A DNA stretch of 54,590 nucleotides, taken from NCBI GenBank assembly GCA_964547135.1, contig CAZJMK010000021.1, positions 1 through 54,590 on the forward strand, read 5' to 3'. The notes under the pieces were generated by a model, which did not search any database, had not been told where the DNA came from, and saw nothing but the letters and a program-made list of their open reading frames with translations. The position numbers and the translations under genes were made by a program. Shown piece by piece: positions 24,631 to 32,376 of this stretch (position 1 is the stretch's first letter; every line of letters starts with the position of its first letter). Source of the DNA: JAJXSS01 sp964547135 (GTDB lineage Bacteria > Planctomycetota > Phycisphaerae > Phycisphaerales > Phycisphaeraceae).

Positions 24631-25971
24631 ATGAAGAGTCAAGCGCAAGGAAGAAGTCGCGGTGGGGCATCGATCATGCAAGGGTGGATGGTGTTGGGTG
24701 TGGTGGGTTGGCTGTTGGCTATGGGGTTGGCAGCCGAGGTGCTGAGTAACAGGGCTTGGGCGCAGGGGTCGGCGGCTGGTGCAACGACGCAGGCGGATCG
24801 CAGCAGTGTGACGGTGGAGAAGGTGACGACGATCCGCGAGACGACCACCACGGAAACGGTGCAAGAGCGGCAGGCAGGCCCGGCCCCGGTGGTGGCGATT
24901 TTTGTAAAGAATCGAGCTGGTCGTGAGTATGACGAAAAAATCATGGGGCTGGAGGATTTACTCAGCAGTCGCCTGGCGGAAGAGGGTTTCCGGGTGATGA
25001 GCAGGGAGGACGTTATCAACTCGGTCAGCGCCTTTGGCGGACAGGGCGCCAACAAGGGCGATGCGAACCTGGCGGGGGCGGACATGGACGAGTTGCTTTC
25101 CAACAACACTTCGGCCCTGCGTTTGGCGCAGAACATGGGGGCGGATTACCTGCTCACCGCTTCGATCGTGTCGATCAACCACAATCGCAAGGTGTTCAAA
25201 GGTTACGGGTTGGACCGGGTCACGTTGGAAAGCGTGCTGCGTGGTTCGTACAAGGTATTGGATAACAGCAAGGGCGGATCGGTGACGGGGGGCACGGTGG
25301 AGTGCAGTGTGAAGTCGCCGTTTCAGAATCAGGTGGATGAAAGCACCTGGACCAGCCAGAAGCACACGTATGCGGAGGTGATGGATTCGGTGGACAAAAT
25401 GATCGACGAGGCCTGCACCAAACTGGCAGCCCACATGACCGCGCGCAAGCGGCTGGTGGCGCAGCCGGCGGTGAAGGGCGAATTGGTTGCGTGGACGGTG
25501 ATTTGCGGGACGACGGACATGGTGGTGCCGACGATCAACCGGGTGAGTGACAATGAGTTTGTGGTGGGTGAGCAGAAGCTGCCGGTGAACCCGATGAACG
25601 TGATCGTTGAACTCAATGGCGTGGTGGTGGGGACGGCTCCGGGGACGTTCAGCGTGTCGCCGGGGATGCACAAGTTGCGCTTGTCGCGTGAGGGTTATCG
25701 TGATATCGAACGCACGGTCAGCATCACGGACGGACAGACACTGCGGATTGACATGCAGATGACGACGGAAGAATACAATCGCTGGAAAAACATGACGGCT
25801 TTTTTGGAAGAACTGAAAAACGGCGCCAAACTCACCGATGCACAAGCGGAGTTGCTGCGCGGACTGGCACAAACGTTCCGACAGAGCGGGTACAAGATTG
25901 ATTATAAGGTGGACACCAAGGAAGGCATCAAGGTGCAGAATCAGGCCAGGGAAATGAATGTCTGGCAATGA
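24631..25971 (+). CDS. CsgG/LpoB-fold protein with PEGA domain
   Basis: A 446-residue exported protein. The signal segment (about 20-42) ends in AWA-Q and a Thr-rich linker follows. Residues about 70-200 ('VVAIFVKNRAGREYDEKIMGLEDLLSSRLAEEGFRVMSRED') show the CsgG/TolB-N/LpoB-like pattern seen in the next gene. A PEGA-like beta segment is at about 320-365 ('VELNGVVVGTAPGTFSVSPGMHKLRLSREGYRD'), and the C-terminus is helical. PEGA domains often bind surface or peptidoglycan components. The start at 24631 has GGAGG eight bases upstream. It is the first gene of a run of five envelope genes on this strand. Function is inferred from fold only. Confidence 0.7.
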   Translation: MKSQAQGRSRGGASIMQGWMVLGVVGWLLAMGLAAEVLSNRAWAQGSAAGATTQADRSSVTVEKVTTIRETTTTETVQERQAGPAPVVAIFVKNRAGREYDEKIMGLEDLLSSRLAEEGFRVMSREDVINSVSAFGGQGANKGDANLAGADMDELLSNNTSALRLAQNMGADYLLTASIVSINHNRKVFKGYGLDRVTLESVLRGSYKVLDNSKGGSVTGGTVECSVKSPFQNQVDESTWTSQKHTYAEVMDSVDKMIDEACTKLAAHMTARKRLVAQPAVKGELVAWTVICGTTDMVVPTINRVSDNEFVVGEQKLPVNPMNVIVELNGVVVGTAPGTFSVSPGMHKLRLSREGYRDIERTVSITDGQTLRIDMQMTTEEYNRWKNMTAFLEELKNGAKLTDAQAELLRGLAQTFRQSGYKIDYKVDTKEGIKVQNQAREMNVWQ

Positions 25972-26086
25972 GCGGCGTTGAAAAACGGGGCTGGATGCAG
26001 CCCGGCGGTTGTATCGGGGCGTTGGTGGCTGATTCGTGTCAATGGCAATCATTCAACCAATCGAATAACACAAACGAGGGTCACCC

Positions 26087-27001
26087 ATGAAGCGATTCGG
26101 CATGATGTGCATGGTTTTGGTGATGCTGATGAACTGGCAAGCCGGTGTCAGTTGGGCACAGGAGCAAGCGACGCCAACGGGGTTGAAAAGTTTGGGGATT
26201 GGGGATGTGAAAATCACCAAAGCGCTGGCGGAGGTCAACACCGCAGCGGGGAAGAAGGCGTCGTTGGCGCGAGTGGCACAGGCACTGGATGGGCAGTTGA
26301 TCAATCGCTTTGCCGAGACGCGCAAGTTTCGCATCATCGCCCGCAGCGACCTGGACGCACTGATGCAGGAACAGGGGTTCGTGGCTTCGGGCAGCGTGGA
26401 CAGCAATGATGCGTCGGCTGCCCAGTCGTTCAAAATCAGTGGGGTCGAATATCTGCTGGTGACCAGTATCGATGATTTTCAGGACCTGACCGAAGAGGCG
26501 ACGTTTCAAAGTCTGGGTGAAAAGGCGATCAAACGCACGATCCGTATTTCAGCCATCGGCAAGCTGTATCAGACGACCACCGGCGAGCTGCTCGAATCGA
26601 CCAATCAGCAGGTCGAGGGCAAAGGCTTTGTCGAAGTTCGCGGCAACACGGTAGCCGACGGTTCAACGACCGATGCGCTGTTGTTGCAGACCGCGCGCAC
26701 CCTGGCGGATCGCATGTCCAACCGTGTGGTGGATGTGATTTTTCCAGCTCGCATCATCGCGGTGACCGGGTCGCAGGTGACGATCAATCGCGGCGACGGC
26801 ACGGGCATCGCCCCGGGGCAGACCTGGGTGGTACACAAACTCGGCCCGATGATGGTGGACCCGGATACGGGGGCAGCGCTGGGTCGTGAAGAAGTGACGA
26901 TCGGCAAGGTACGCATCAACAGTGTCGAACCGAAGTTTGCCAAGGCGGAAATCATCAGCGGCAATCAGATCGAAGTGGGCGGGTTGCTGCGCATGGAATA
27001 A
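26087..27001 (+). CDS. CsgG-family-like exported protein
   Basis: A 304-residue protein with an N-terminal signal peptide (hydrophobic, cut probably after SWA). The central region ('VARVAQALDGQLINRFAETRKFRIIARSDLDALMQEQGFVASGSVD...GVEYLLVTSIDDFQ') matches the CsgG/FlgT/LpoB fold, and the C-terminal part 'VTGSQVTINRGDGTGIAPGQTWVVHKLG' resembles the FlgT C-terminal or a similar beta domain. It lacks a lipobox, unlike true CsgG lipoproteins. It follows the previous gene after 115 bases on the same strand and precedes three lipoprotein genes, so a shared periplasmic complex is plausible. Confidence 0.72.
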   Translation: MKRFGMMCMVLVMLMNWQAGVSWAQEQATPTGLKSLGIGDVKITKALAEVNTAAGKKASLARVAQALDGQLINRFAETRKFRIIARSDLDALMQEQGFVASGSVDSNDASAAQSFKISGVEYLLVTSIDDFQDLTEEATFQSLGEKAIKRTIRISAIGKLYQTTTGELLESTNQQVEGKGFVEVRGNTVADGSTTDALLLQTARTLADRMSNRVVDVIFPARIIAVTGSQVTINRGDGTGIAPGQTWVVHKLGPMMVDPDTGAALGREEVTIGKVRINSVEPKFAKAEIISGNQIEVGGLLRME

Positions 27002-27087
27002 CACCGAAGGTTGCCTGGTACGTCAATGAGTTGGGGTGAACGATGGCCCCGTTACCATCGTGATCAACGGTAAGATTTGAGGATGTT

Positions 27088-28596
27088 ATGACACAGACGA
27101 TGCTGGCTTGCTGTCGGGGGGTGATGATCGTGGCGATGTTGTGCGTTGCCGGGGGGTGCGGCTACAACAAAGGGGCCGAGCCGTTCATGAAGCCGTACCT
27201 GGCCGGACAGTTTGAATTGGCGGCACAGAAGGCGGATGAAGTTGTCGGTTCGGTGACGGTTGACGCCGGCACCGGCAACGGAAAAGCCATTAAAGTCGGC
27301 AAGGAAGATGCGATTGTTTTTCGACTGGAGCAGGGAGCGGTGCATCGCACAGCGCTGCGTCACATGGACAGCACCCTGGCGTTGCATGATGCCCTGGCCA
27401 TGATCCAGCAACAGGACGAACAGGCTGACTTTCGCATCGGGCAGGAAGCCGCAGCCATGTTCACCAATCAGGCGTTTCGTGATTATGCGGTGACAGCTTA
27501 CGACCGGTTGGCGCTCAACTTGTACCTGGCGCTCAATTACATGGTCAAGGGTGAAACCGACAATGCGCGAACAGCTTTGCGAGCCATGCAGCAGGCACAG
27601 GTGATTGCGGAGGAACATTACCGAAAGCGGATCGAAAAAAAGCAGGAACAGGCCGCCAAGCAAAGTGAACAGCCGACCAATCGGCGGGGTGCGACAGCCG
27701 ATTACAATCGAACCCTCAATGACCCGACCCTGCTGGCCAGTTTGCAGGAAAAATATGGCGCGGATGCGCCCCTGGCGCCGGATCGTGCGGCATATCGCCC
27801 TTTTTCCAATCCGTTCGGCGAATACCTGATGGGTTTGTTTTTCATGGCGCAGGCGGTCGATGGCAGCGATGCGGAAACAGCGGTCACAGCCATGAAACGG
27901 GTGCAGGGCATGTTGCCGGGCAATACGCATGTGGCAGCGGACCTGGCGCTGGCTGAGCAGGTGGCTAATGGCGGAGCGATGACGCCGATGACGTATGTGT
28001 TTTTTGAAACGGGTTTGGGGCCGTACCGGGAGGAGTTTCGCATTGATCTGCCGATTTTTTTGGTGAACATCGCCATCCAGGAAAACACCGGCGTCAACTA
28101 TGTCGGGGCAGCGTTCCCTTATTTGAAATATCGTGAAAGTTTTGTGCCCTACCTGTCGGTGGTTGCGGCAGGCAGCGAATATCGCACGGAACTTTTCACC
28201 AACATGGATGAAGTGGTCAAAACTGATTTTGAAAATGAACTGCCCCTGATCATCACCCGTACGATTATTTCGACAGCGGTCAAAGCGGCGGCAGCCTGGG
28301 GCATTCATAAGGCCACCGAGGGAGATATATATGTAAATCTGGCGGCCAATATTGCCACGACGGTGTATCAGGCGGGTATGAATCAGGCGGATTTGCGAAC
28401 ATGGCAGACGTTGCCCAAACAGTTTCAGGCAGCTCGCCTGCCGACGCCGGAGGATCGTATACTGATGTTGTCGCTGTCGGGCGAGGCCGTGGCGATTCCG
28501 CCGATCACGCTGCAGGAGGGCGTGGTGAATGTGGTGTATGTGAAGAGTGTGCAGCCGGGGTTGCCGGTGGTGGTGAACCAGTTTGTGCTCAAGTAA
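27088..28596 (+). CDS. COG3014-like lipoprotein with tetratricopeptide-like region
   Basis: A 502-residue lipoprotein. The lipobox is CVAGGC (Cys24), and the mature part starts with an alpha-helical repeat-like region (LDDA/MDSTLALHDALAMI, LALNLYLALNYMVKGETDNARTALR). It resembles the uncharacterised COG3014 family, which in gammaproteobacteria tends to sit next to ycfL and lpoB, as it does here. The signal and lipobox are clear; the role is unknown. Its final codons and the start of the next gene are 12 bases apart. Confidence 0.72.
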   Translation: MTQTMLACCRGVMIVAMLCVAGGCGYNKGAEPFMKPYLAGQFELAAQKADEVVGSVTVDAGTGNGKAIKVGKEDAIVFRLEQGAVHRTALRHMDSTLALHDALAMIQQQDEQADFRIGQEAAAMFTNQAFRDYAVTAYDRLALNLYLALNYMVKGETDNARTALRAMQQAQVIAEEHYRKRIEKKQEQAAKQSEQPTNRRGATADYNRTLNDPTLLASLQEKYGADAPLAPDRAAYRPFSNPFGEYLMGLFFMAQAVDGSDAETAVTAMKRVQGMLPGNTHVAADLALAEQVANGGAMTPMTYVFFETGLGPYREEFRIDLPIFLVNIAIQENTGVNYVGAAFPYLKYRESFVPYLSVVAAGSEYRTELFTNMDEVVKTDFENELPLIITRTIISTAVKAAAAWGIHKATEGDIYVNLAANIATTVYQAGMNQADLRTWQTLPKQFQAARLPTPEDRILMLSLSGEAVAIPPITLQEGVVNVVYVKSVQPGLPVVVNQFVLK

Positions 28597-28608
28597 AGGT
28601 GCTTCATC

Positions 28609-29034
28609 ATGATGACGATCAAACCGCTGATGATTGTGGTGCTGGCGATGCTGGCGACGGTCGGGGGTTGCGACACGATCAACACGACGGAGCGCAACAC
28701 GCCGGTGGGCACGCGGGAAGTGGTGAATGACAAACGGGTGGTGACGGACAAGGCCCTGGGCCGATATGCACGCATTCAGCAGGTGATCGAAACCACCTTG
28801 CCTGGGGACATATTGAAGGTGCAGGTGTCGCTGCAGAACACCAGTTCGTTTGAGCAGCGATTGATTTACAAATTTGAATGGTTTGATTTGAACGGCATGA
28901 TCGTGGAAACGCCCTTGTCCACCTGGCAGGCGAAGGACGTGATGGGCAAGGAAGTGTACGAATTGACCGGTGTGGCCCCGACGCCAAGGGCCAAGGATTT
29001 TCGCCTCAAACTTCAGGAAAGCAAATGGAACTGA
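28609..29034 (+). CDS. YcfL-like lipoprotein
   Basis: A 141-residue lipoprotein: signal peptide plus lipobox ending VGGC (Cys21). The body matches YcfL/DUF1425, with a 'YKFEWFDLNGMIVETP' stretch and 'VAPTPRAKDFRLKL' near the end. YcfL is encoded with LpoB (YcfM) in E. coli and is of unknown function. It ends two bases before the LpoB-like start, so the two are co-translated. Two in-frame ATG codons open the gene; the first is used here. Confidence 0.82.
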   Translation: MMTIKPLMIVVLAMLATVGGCDTINTTERNTPVGTREVVNDKRVVTDKALGRYARIQQVIETTLPGDILKVQVSLQNTSSFEQRLIYKFEWFDLNGMIVETPLSTWQAKDVMGKEVYELTGVAPTPRAKDFRLKLQESKWN

Positions 29035-29036
29035 TT

Positions 29037-29645
29037 ATGAAAAAGCAAACCCAATCGTTGGTGGTGATGTCATTGTCGGCGCTGCTGGGCGTTTCGATAC
29101 TCAGCGGTTGTGGAAGCTCAGCCCGAGTGATCGATGCTGACAAACAGGGCATCGTGCGTGCCGATCAGATCGATGTGCAGGACTTTGAGGTCGCTGCCGG
29201 GAAAATGCTGGAGTCGTTGTACAACTCGGGCGCGTTGGAACGGGCTGCCAACAAGCCGGCGGTGGTGGCCTTCAGCCGAATCACCAACGATACGGGTGAA
29301 TACTTTGATACGGACCTGTTGACGATCCGCATCATTGAACAGTTGCAAAATTCGGGCAAGGTTGTGCTCACCACCACCTTCGGCCCCAACGCCCGCGATC
29401 AGGTGGCACGTGACCTGGACGCCAAGCAGCGTTTCATGAATGATCAGTCGCAGACCAACCCGGCTGCGCAACCCGACTACACCCTCATCGGCAAAATCAT
29501 CAAAAACACCGCCCGTGCGGGGGATGTGCGCCAGGCCACGTACACCTTTCAACTGATGCTCACCGACACCACCCGCGGGACCACGGCCTGGATCAGCCAG
29601 CGTCAGATCACCAAGCAGGGAACCAAGCCTGCGGTGGGGTTGTGA
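29037..29645 (+). CDS. LpoB-like penicillin-binding protein activator
   Basis: A 202-residue lipoprotein with lipobox LSGC (Cys25). The mature part ('NKPAVVAFSRITNDTGEYFDTDLLTIRIIEQLQNSGKVVLTTTFGPNARDQ...PDYTLIGKIIKN...YTFQLMLTDTTRGTTAWISQ') matches LpoB, an outer-membrane lipoprotein that activates PBP1b for peptidoglycan synthesis in gammaproteobacteria. A LpoB homologue outside that group need not do the same, but DapF is present and the organism makes peptidoglycan. Length fits LpoB. The start at 29037 is chosen over ATG 29025 because the lipobox then falls at a normal distance. Confidence 0.85.
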   Translation: MKKQTQSLVVMSLSALLGVSILSGCGSSARVIDADKQGIVRADQIDVQDFEVAAGKMLESLYNSGALERAANKPAVVAFSRITNDTGEYFDTDLLTIRIIEQLQNSGKVVLTTTFGPNARDQVARDLDAKQRFMNDQSQTNPAAQPDYTLIGKIIKNTARAGDVRQATYTFQLMLTDTTRGTTAWISQRQITKQGTKPAVGL

Positions 29646-29691
29646 GGAAAGAAGTGGCCAAGCAAGAAGATGATTTCGGATTTTCAATTTG

Positions 29692-29834
29692 CCAAGCCAA
29701 GGACGAGGAACGCGGTGACGAGGACTTGGGTATTGTCCGTGGTTAATCGGTGAGTTGGTAAATCAGTTAATCGGTCAGAAAAGACAACGACGATTCCGTC
29801 CACTTAACCAATTAACCAATTAACCAATTAACCA
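29692..29834. repeat. Composite element: family B hairpin + inverted octamer arrays
   Basis: Family B (29692-29733), TTAATCGG-type octamers (29741-29776), the core with CAGAAAAGAC and ATTCCGTCC, and the inverted TTAACCAA array (29802-29834). This is nearly the same order and sequence as the element at 18851-18993. It follows the LpoB-like stop by about 45 bases. Confidence 0.9.
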
Positions 29835-29906
29835 CCCCGATCATCCCCGATCAATCGCGTCGCTAACTGATATGATTTACCCTGCCACGCGCTTTTTTAC
29901 CTTGCC

Positions 29907-29935
29907 TTGACCGTATTCCAACCCGGTGTCATACT
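29907..29935 (+). promoter_or_regulatory. Possible sigma-70 promoter upstream of the HU-like gene
   Basis: TTGACC (29907-29912), a 17-base spacer and CATACT (29930-29935). A small inverted repeat (TGTCAG/CTGACA, 29945-29974) lies in the leader. The HU-like start is at 30052. Confidence 0.5.
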
Positions 29936-30051
29936 TACAGGGCATGTCAGTCTCGTGTGGGACTGGGCTGACAGTCATTGGGGCACTTCCACCCCGGACA
30001 CCCCCCGGATACCGTGAGCGGGGAACATTTTTTTGGACAGGGTTGCCTTTC

Positions 30052-30423
30052 ATGGCCACGATCACCAAGAAGGAATTGATCGACCGCATCGCTGACACCA
30101 GCGGGATTCGCCGTATGGTCGTCAAACAATTGCTTCAGTCGTTCCTCGACGAAATCATTGTCGAGCTGGGGCGGGGCAATCGCCTGGAATTCCGTGATTT
30201 CGGGGTTTTTGAAGTGAAGAACCGTCGCCCGCGCAAGGCGCAAAACCCCAAAACCCTCAAACAGGTATGGGTGCCCGCCAAGCGAACAGTGAAGTTCAAA
30301 GTCGGACGCATGATGAAAGAAACGCTCATCAGCCAGCTCAATGCCGCCGATGCTGCGGCTGCCGCAGCCGATGCCGCCAACACCACCGTGCCGGCCGCGC
30401 CGCCCGCCAACCACGCCTCGTAA
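30052..30423 (+). CDS. HU/IHF family DNA-binding protein with Ala-rich tail
   Basis: A 123-residue DNA-architectural protein. Residues 1-95 are the HU/IHF fold (MATITKKELIDRIADTSGI, EIIVELGRGNRLEFRDFGVFEVKNRRPRKAQNPKT, with the beta-arm R/K-rich segment and the NPKT tip). The tail (about 96-123) is Ala/Pro-rich and ends NHAS, an extension not found in typical HU. The start at 30052 fits the HU N-terminus; the frame is open further upstream but those residues do not match. It probably acts on chromosome organisation, and possibly at the long inverted arrays of this genome, but that is inference. Confidence 0.9.
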   Translation: MATITKKELIDRIADTSGIRRMVVKQLLQSFLDEIIVELGRGNRLEFRDFGVFEVKNRRPRKAQNPKTLKQVWVPAKRTVKFKVGRMMKETLISQLNAADAAAAAADAANTTVPAAPPANHAS

Positions 30424-30540
30424 CCCAACATCACGCCTTGTGAAGCCTGATCACCCCGCGCCAAAATCGCCGACCGACCTGACGCACCCGCTTGCTAAGG
30501 CCCCGTCTCGATCCATCAGTTCAATCACTAGAATGTTTGA

Positions 30541-30680
30541 ACCCCCTCTCACTCCGGGAGAGGGTGGCCGAGTCATCGAGGCCGGGTGAGGGCGTGTCTT
30601 CAAAATGTCGAATGGACGTGAATATAAGAATCGCAGGCGCCCTCACCCTAACCCTCTCCCGGAGGGAGAGGGGACTGATC
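30541..30680. repeat. Pair of family E elements
   Basis: CCCTCTC/GAGAGGG-type elements at 30541-30599 and 30638-30680 face each other around a 38-base core. The second overlaps the 5' end of the BioF-like open frame, so its start codon is uncertain. Confidence 0.75.
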
Positions 30681-30697
30681 ATGTCATCCATGCTCCA

Positions 30698-32068
30698 ATG
30701 AATGAGGCGAATGACACCAAAGCAGCCGATGCCAACGCTTCGATTCACCATCAACAACCATCGGCGACCGACTGGCAGGTGTCGTTGCAGACTGAGTTGT
30801 CGGCTCGTCAAACGCAACATCAATTGCGCAGTCTGCGCAGTTTGCAGAGTCATGGGCCACGTATCACCTTTCAGGGACGTGAACTGGTCAACCTGGCCAG
30901 CAATGATTATTTGGGGTTGTCGCAACATCCGCATCTGCGTGACAAGGTGATCGAAGCAGCCACCCAATGGGGCGTGGGCAGCGGTGCCAGTCGGCTGGTC
31001 GGGGGCACGTTGGCAATACATACCCAACTGGAACAGCGTTTTGCTCAATTCAAACACGCACAGGCAGCATTGCTCTGCCCGACCGGTTACATGGCCAACC
31101 TCGCGGTGCTCACCAGCCTGGTCGGTGAGGGTGATTTGATTTGTATCGACAAGCTGACGCACGCCAGTTTGATCGACGCAGCGCAAAACAGTCGGGCGGT
31201 GGTGCGGGTGTACCCGCATGGTGATCTGCAAAAACTCGATCGGCTGCTGGCACGCTGGTGCGCGCAACCACGGTCAAACAGTGATGTCGTAGGCAAAGAT
31301 GCAACTGATTCGCCCGTCATATCGAAAACATTGACGCCGACACGAAACCGTACCAATCGCGCCAGCCGGGGGCGTGCGTTGGTGGTGACTGACAGTGTGT
31401 TCAGCATGGACGGTGACGTGGCTGACTTACCGGGGTTGTGTGACATCGCCCAAAAATACGGAGCCATCACTGTCGTTGATGAAGCACATGGTACGGGGGT
31501 GCTGGGTGAAACGGGTGCGGGGTTATGTGAATGGCAAGGCGTTGCACAGCGCGTTGATGTGGTCATCAGCACCGCGAGCAAGGCACTGGGCGGACTGGGC
31601 GGCATCATCACTGCTGCGCAGTTGGTGATCGATACGTTGGTGAATCAGGCACGTTCGTTCATTTACACCACCAGTGTTCCGCCGACGCAGGTGGCAGCGA
31701 TTGACGCAGCCCTTGATGTGGTGCGTGATGAACCCTGGCGAAGGAAGCGAGTGTTGTCATTGGCACGCTGGGTGCATGATGAAATGACCCAATTGACCGG
31801 GCAGCGTGATTTGGGTTTTCATTTGTTGCAGGCGGCAGGGGGGCGTGATGCTGAGACGGTGGTGACGCCGATTGTTCCGCTGGTGACCGGTTCAGCGGAG
31901 CGTGCGCTGGGGTTGTCGGAGCGGTTGATGCAACGTGGTTTTTTCGCCCCGGCGATACGTCCGCCGACGGTGGCACCCAATGCCAGTCGTGTGCGTTTGT
32001 CGTTACGAGCTGATTTGGCGGACGAGGATGTGCAACGTTTACTGGCGGTGTTGGCGGAGGGTGGTTGA
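30698..32068 (+). CDS. BioF/KBL-like alpha-oxoamine synthase
   Basis: A 456-residue PLP-dependent enzyme of the 8-amino-7-oxononanoate synthase / 2-amino-3-ketobutyrate CoA ligase class. The PLP Lys is in STASKALGGLGG; the Asp-His region TVVDEAHGTGVLGE and the N-terminal LVNLASNDYLGLSQ are typical. An insertion of roughly 35 residues (about 195-235, Arg/Asn/Thr-rich) precedes RALVVTDSVFSMDGD and is not present in the usual family. The start is uncertain: 30698 has no clear ribosome site, and a longer frame from 30605 runs through a family E repeat. No other biotin gene is near, so the product (biotin precursor or other) is open. Confidence 0.82.
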   Translation: MNEANDTKAADANASIHHQQPSATDWQVSLQTELSARQTQHQLRSLRSLQSHGPRITFQGRELVNLASNDYLGLSQHPHLRDKVIEAATQWGVGSGASRLVGGTLAIHTQLEQRFAQFKHAQAALLCPTGYMANLAVLTSLVGEGDLICIDKLTHASLIDAAQNSRAVVRVYPHGDLQKLDRLLARWCAQPRSNSDVVGKDATDSPVISKTLTPTRNRTNRASRGRALVVTDSVFSMDGDVADLPGLCDIAQKYGAITVVDEAHGTGVLGETGAGLCEWQGVAQRVDVVISTASKALGGLGGIITAAQLVIDTLVNQARSFIYTTSVPPTQVAAIDAALDVVRDEPWRRKRVLSLARWVHDEMTQLTGQRDLGFHLLQAAGGRDAETVVTPIVPLVTGSAERALGLSERLMQRGFFAPAIRPPTVAPNASRVRLSLRADLADEDVQRLLAVLAEGG

Positions 32069-32097
32069 ACGGTAGAAGAAGTGGCCGAGTGCAGAAA

Positions 32098-32250
32098 CCA
32101 AGCCAAGAACGAGTCTCGCCGCAGGCGGACGAGGGCTTGGGTATTATTCACGGTTAATCAGTGAGTCGGTAAATCAGTTAATCGGTTACTCGGAGGGAAG
32201 TGTAAGTTTCATCCCGATTAACCGACTCACCGATCAACCAATCCGACCAG
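32098..32250. repeat. Composite element: family B hairpin + inverted octamer arrays
   Basis: Family B (32098-32144), then TTAATCAG/TTAATCGG-type octamers (32152-32186), a variable core (CGGAGGGAAGTGTAAG), and an inverted octamer array (32214-32247). This is the third copy of the composite element. It is followed by CGCGATAAATCGCG-type family D-like sequence (about 32251-32270) and some octamers near 32291. Confidence 0.85.
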
Positions 32251-32376
32251 ACGCGATAAATCGCGGCGCTAACATTCGAACACGATTCCGTCACTTGACC
32301 ACTTATTGATGCAAAACTCTGGTAAACTGCCCGGTTCGGGTTTCGTGAAACACGATCAACCTTCTCGGAGTTGGGT

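Noticed and set aside
24958..27004. Long open frames on the minus strand opposite the CsgG-like genes (up to 364 codons)
   Set aside because: They lie antisense to well-supported genes with signal peptides and ribosome sites, have no family resemblance, and have compositions typical of shadow frames.
27064..28308. A 414-codon open frame on the minus strand
   Set aside because: It is antisense to the COG3014-like gene and shows no recognisable motifs.
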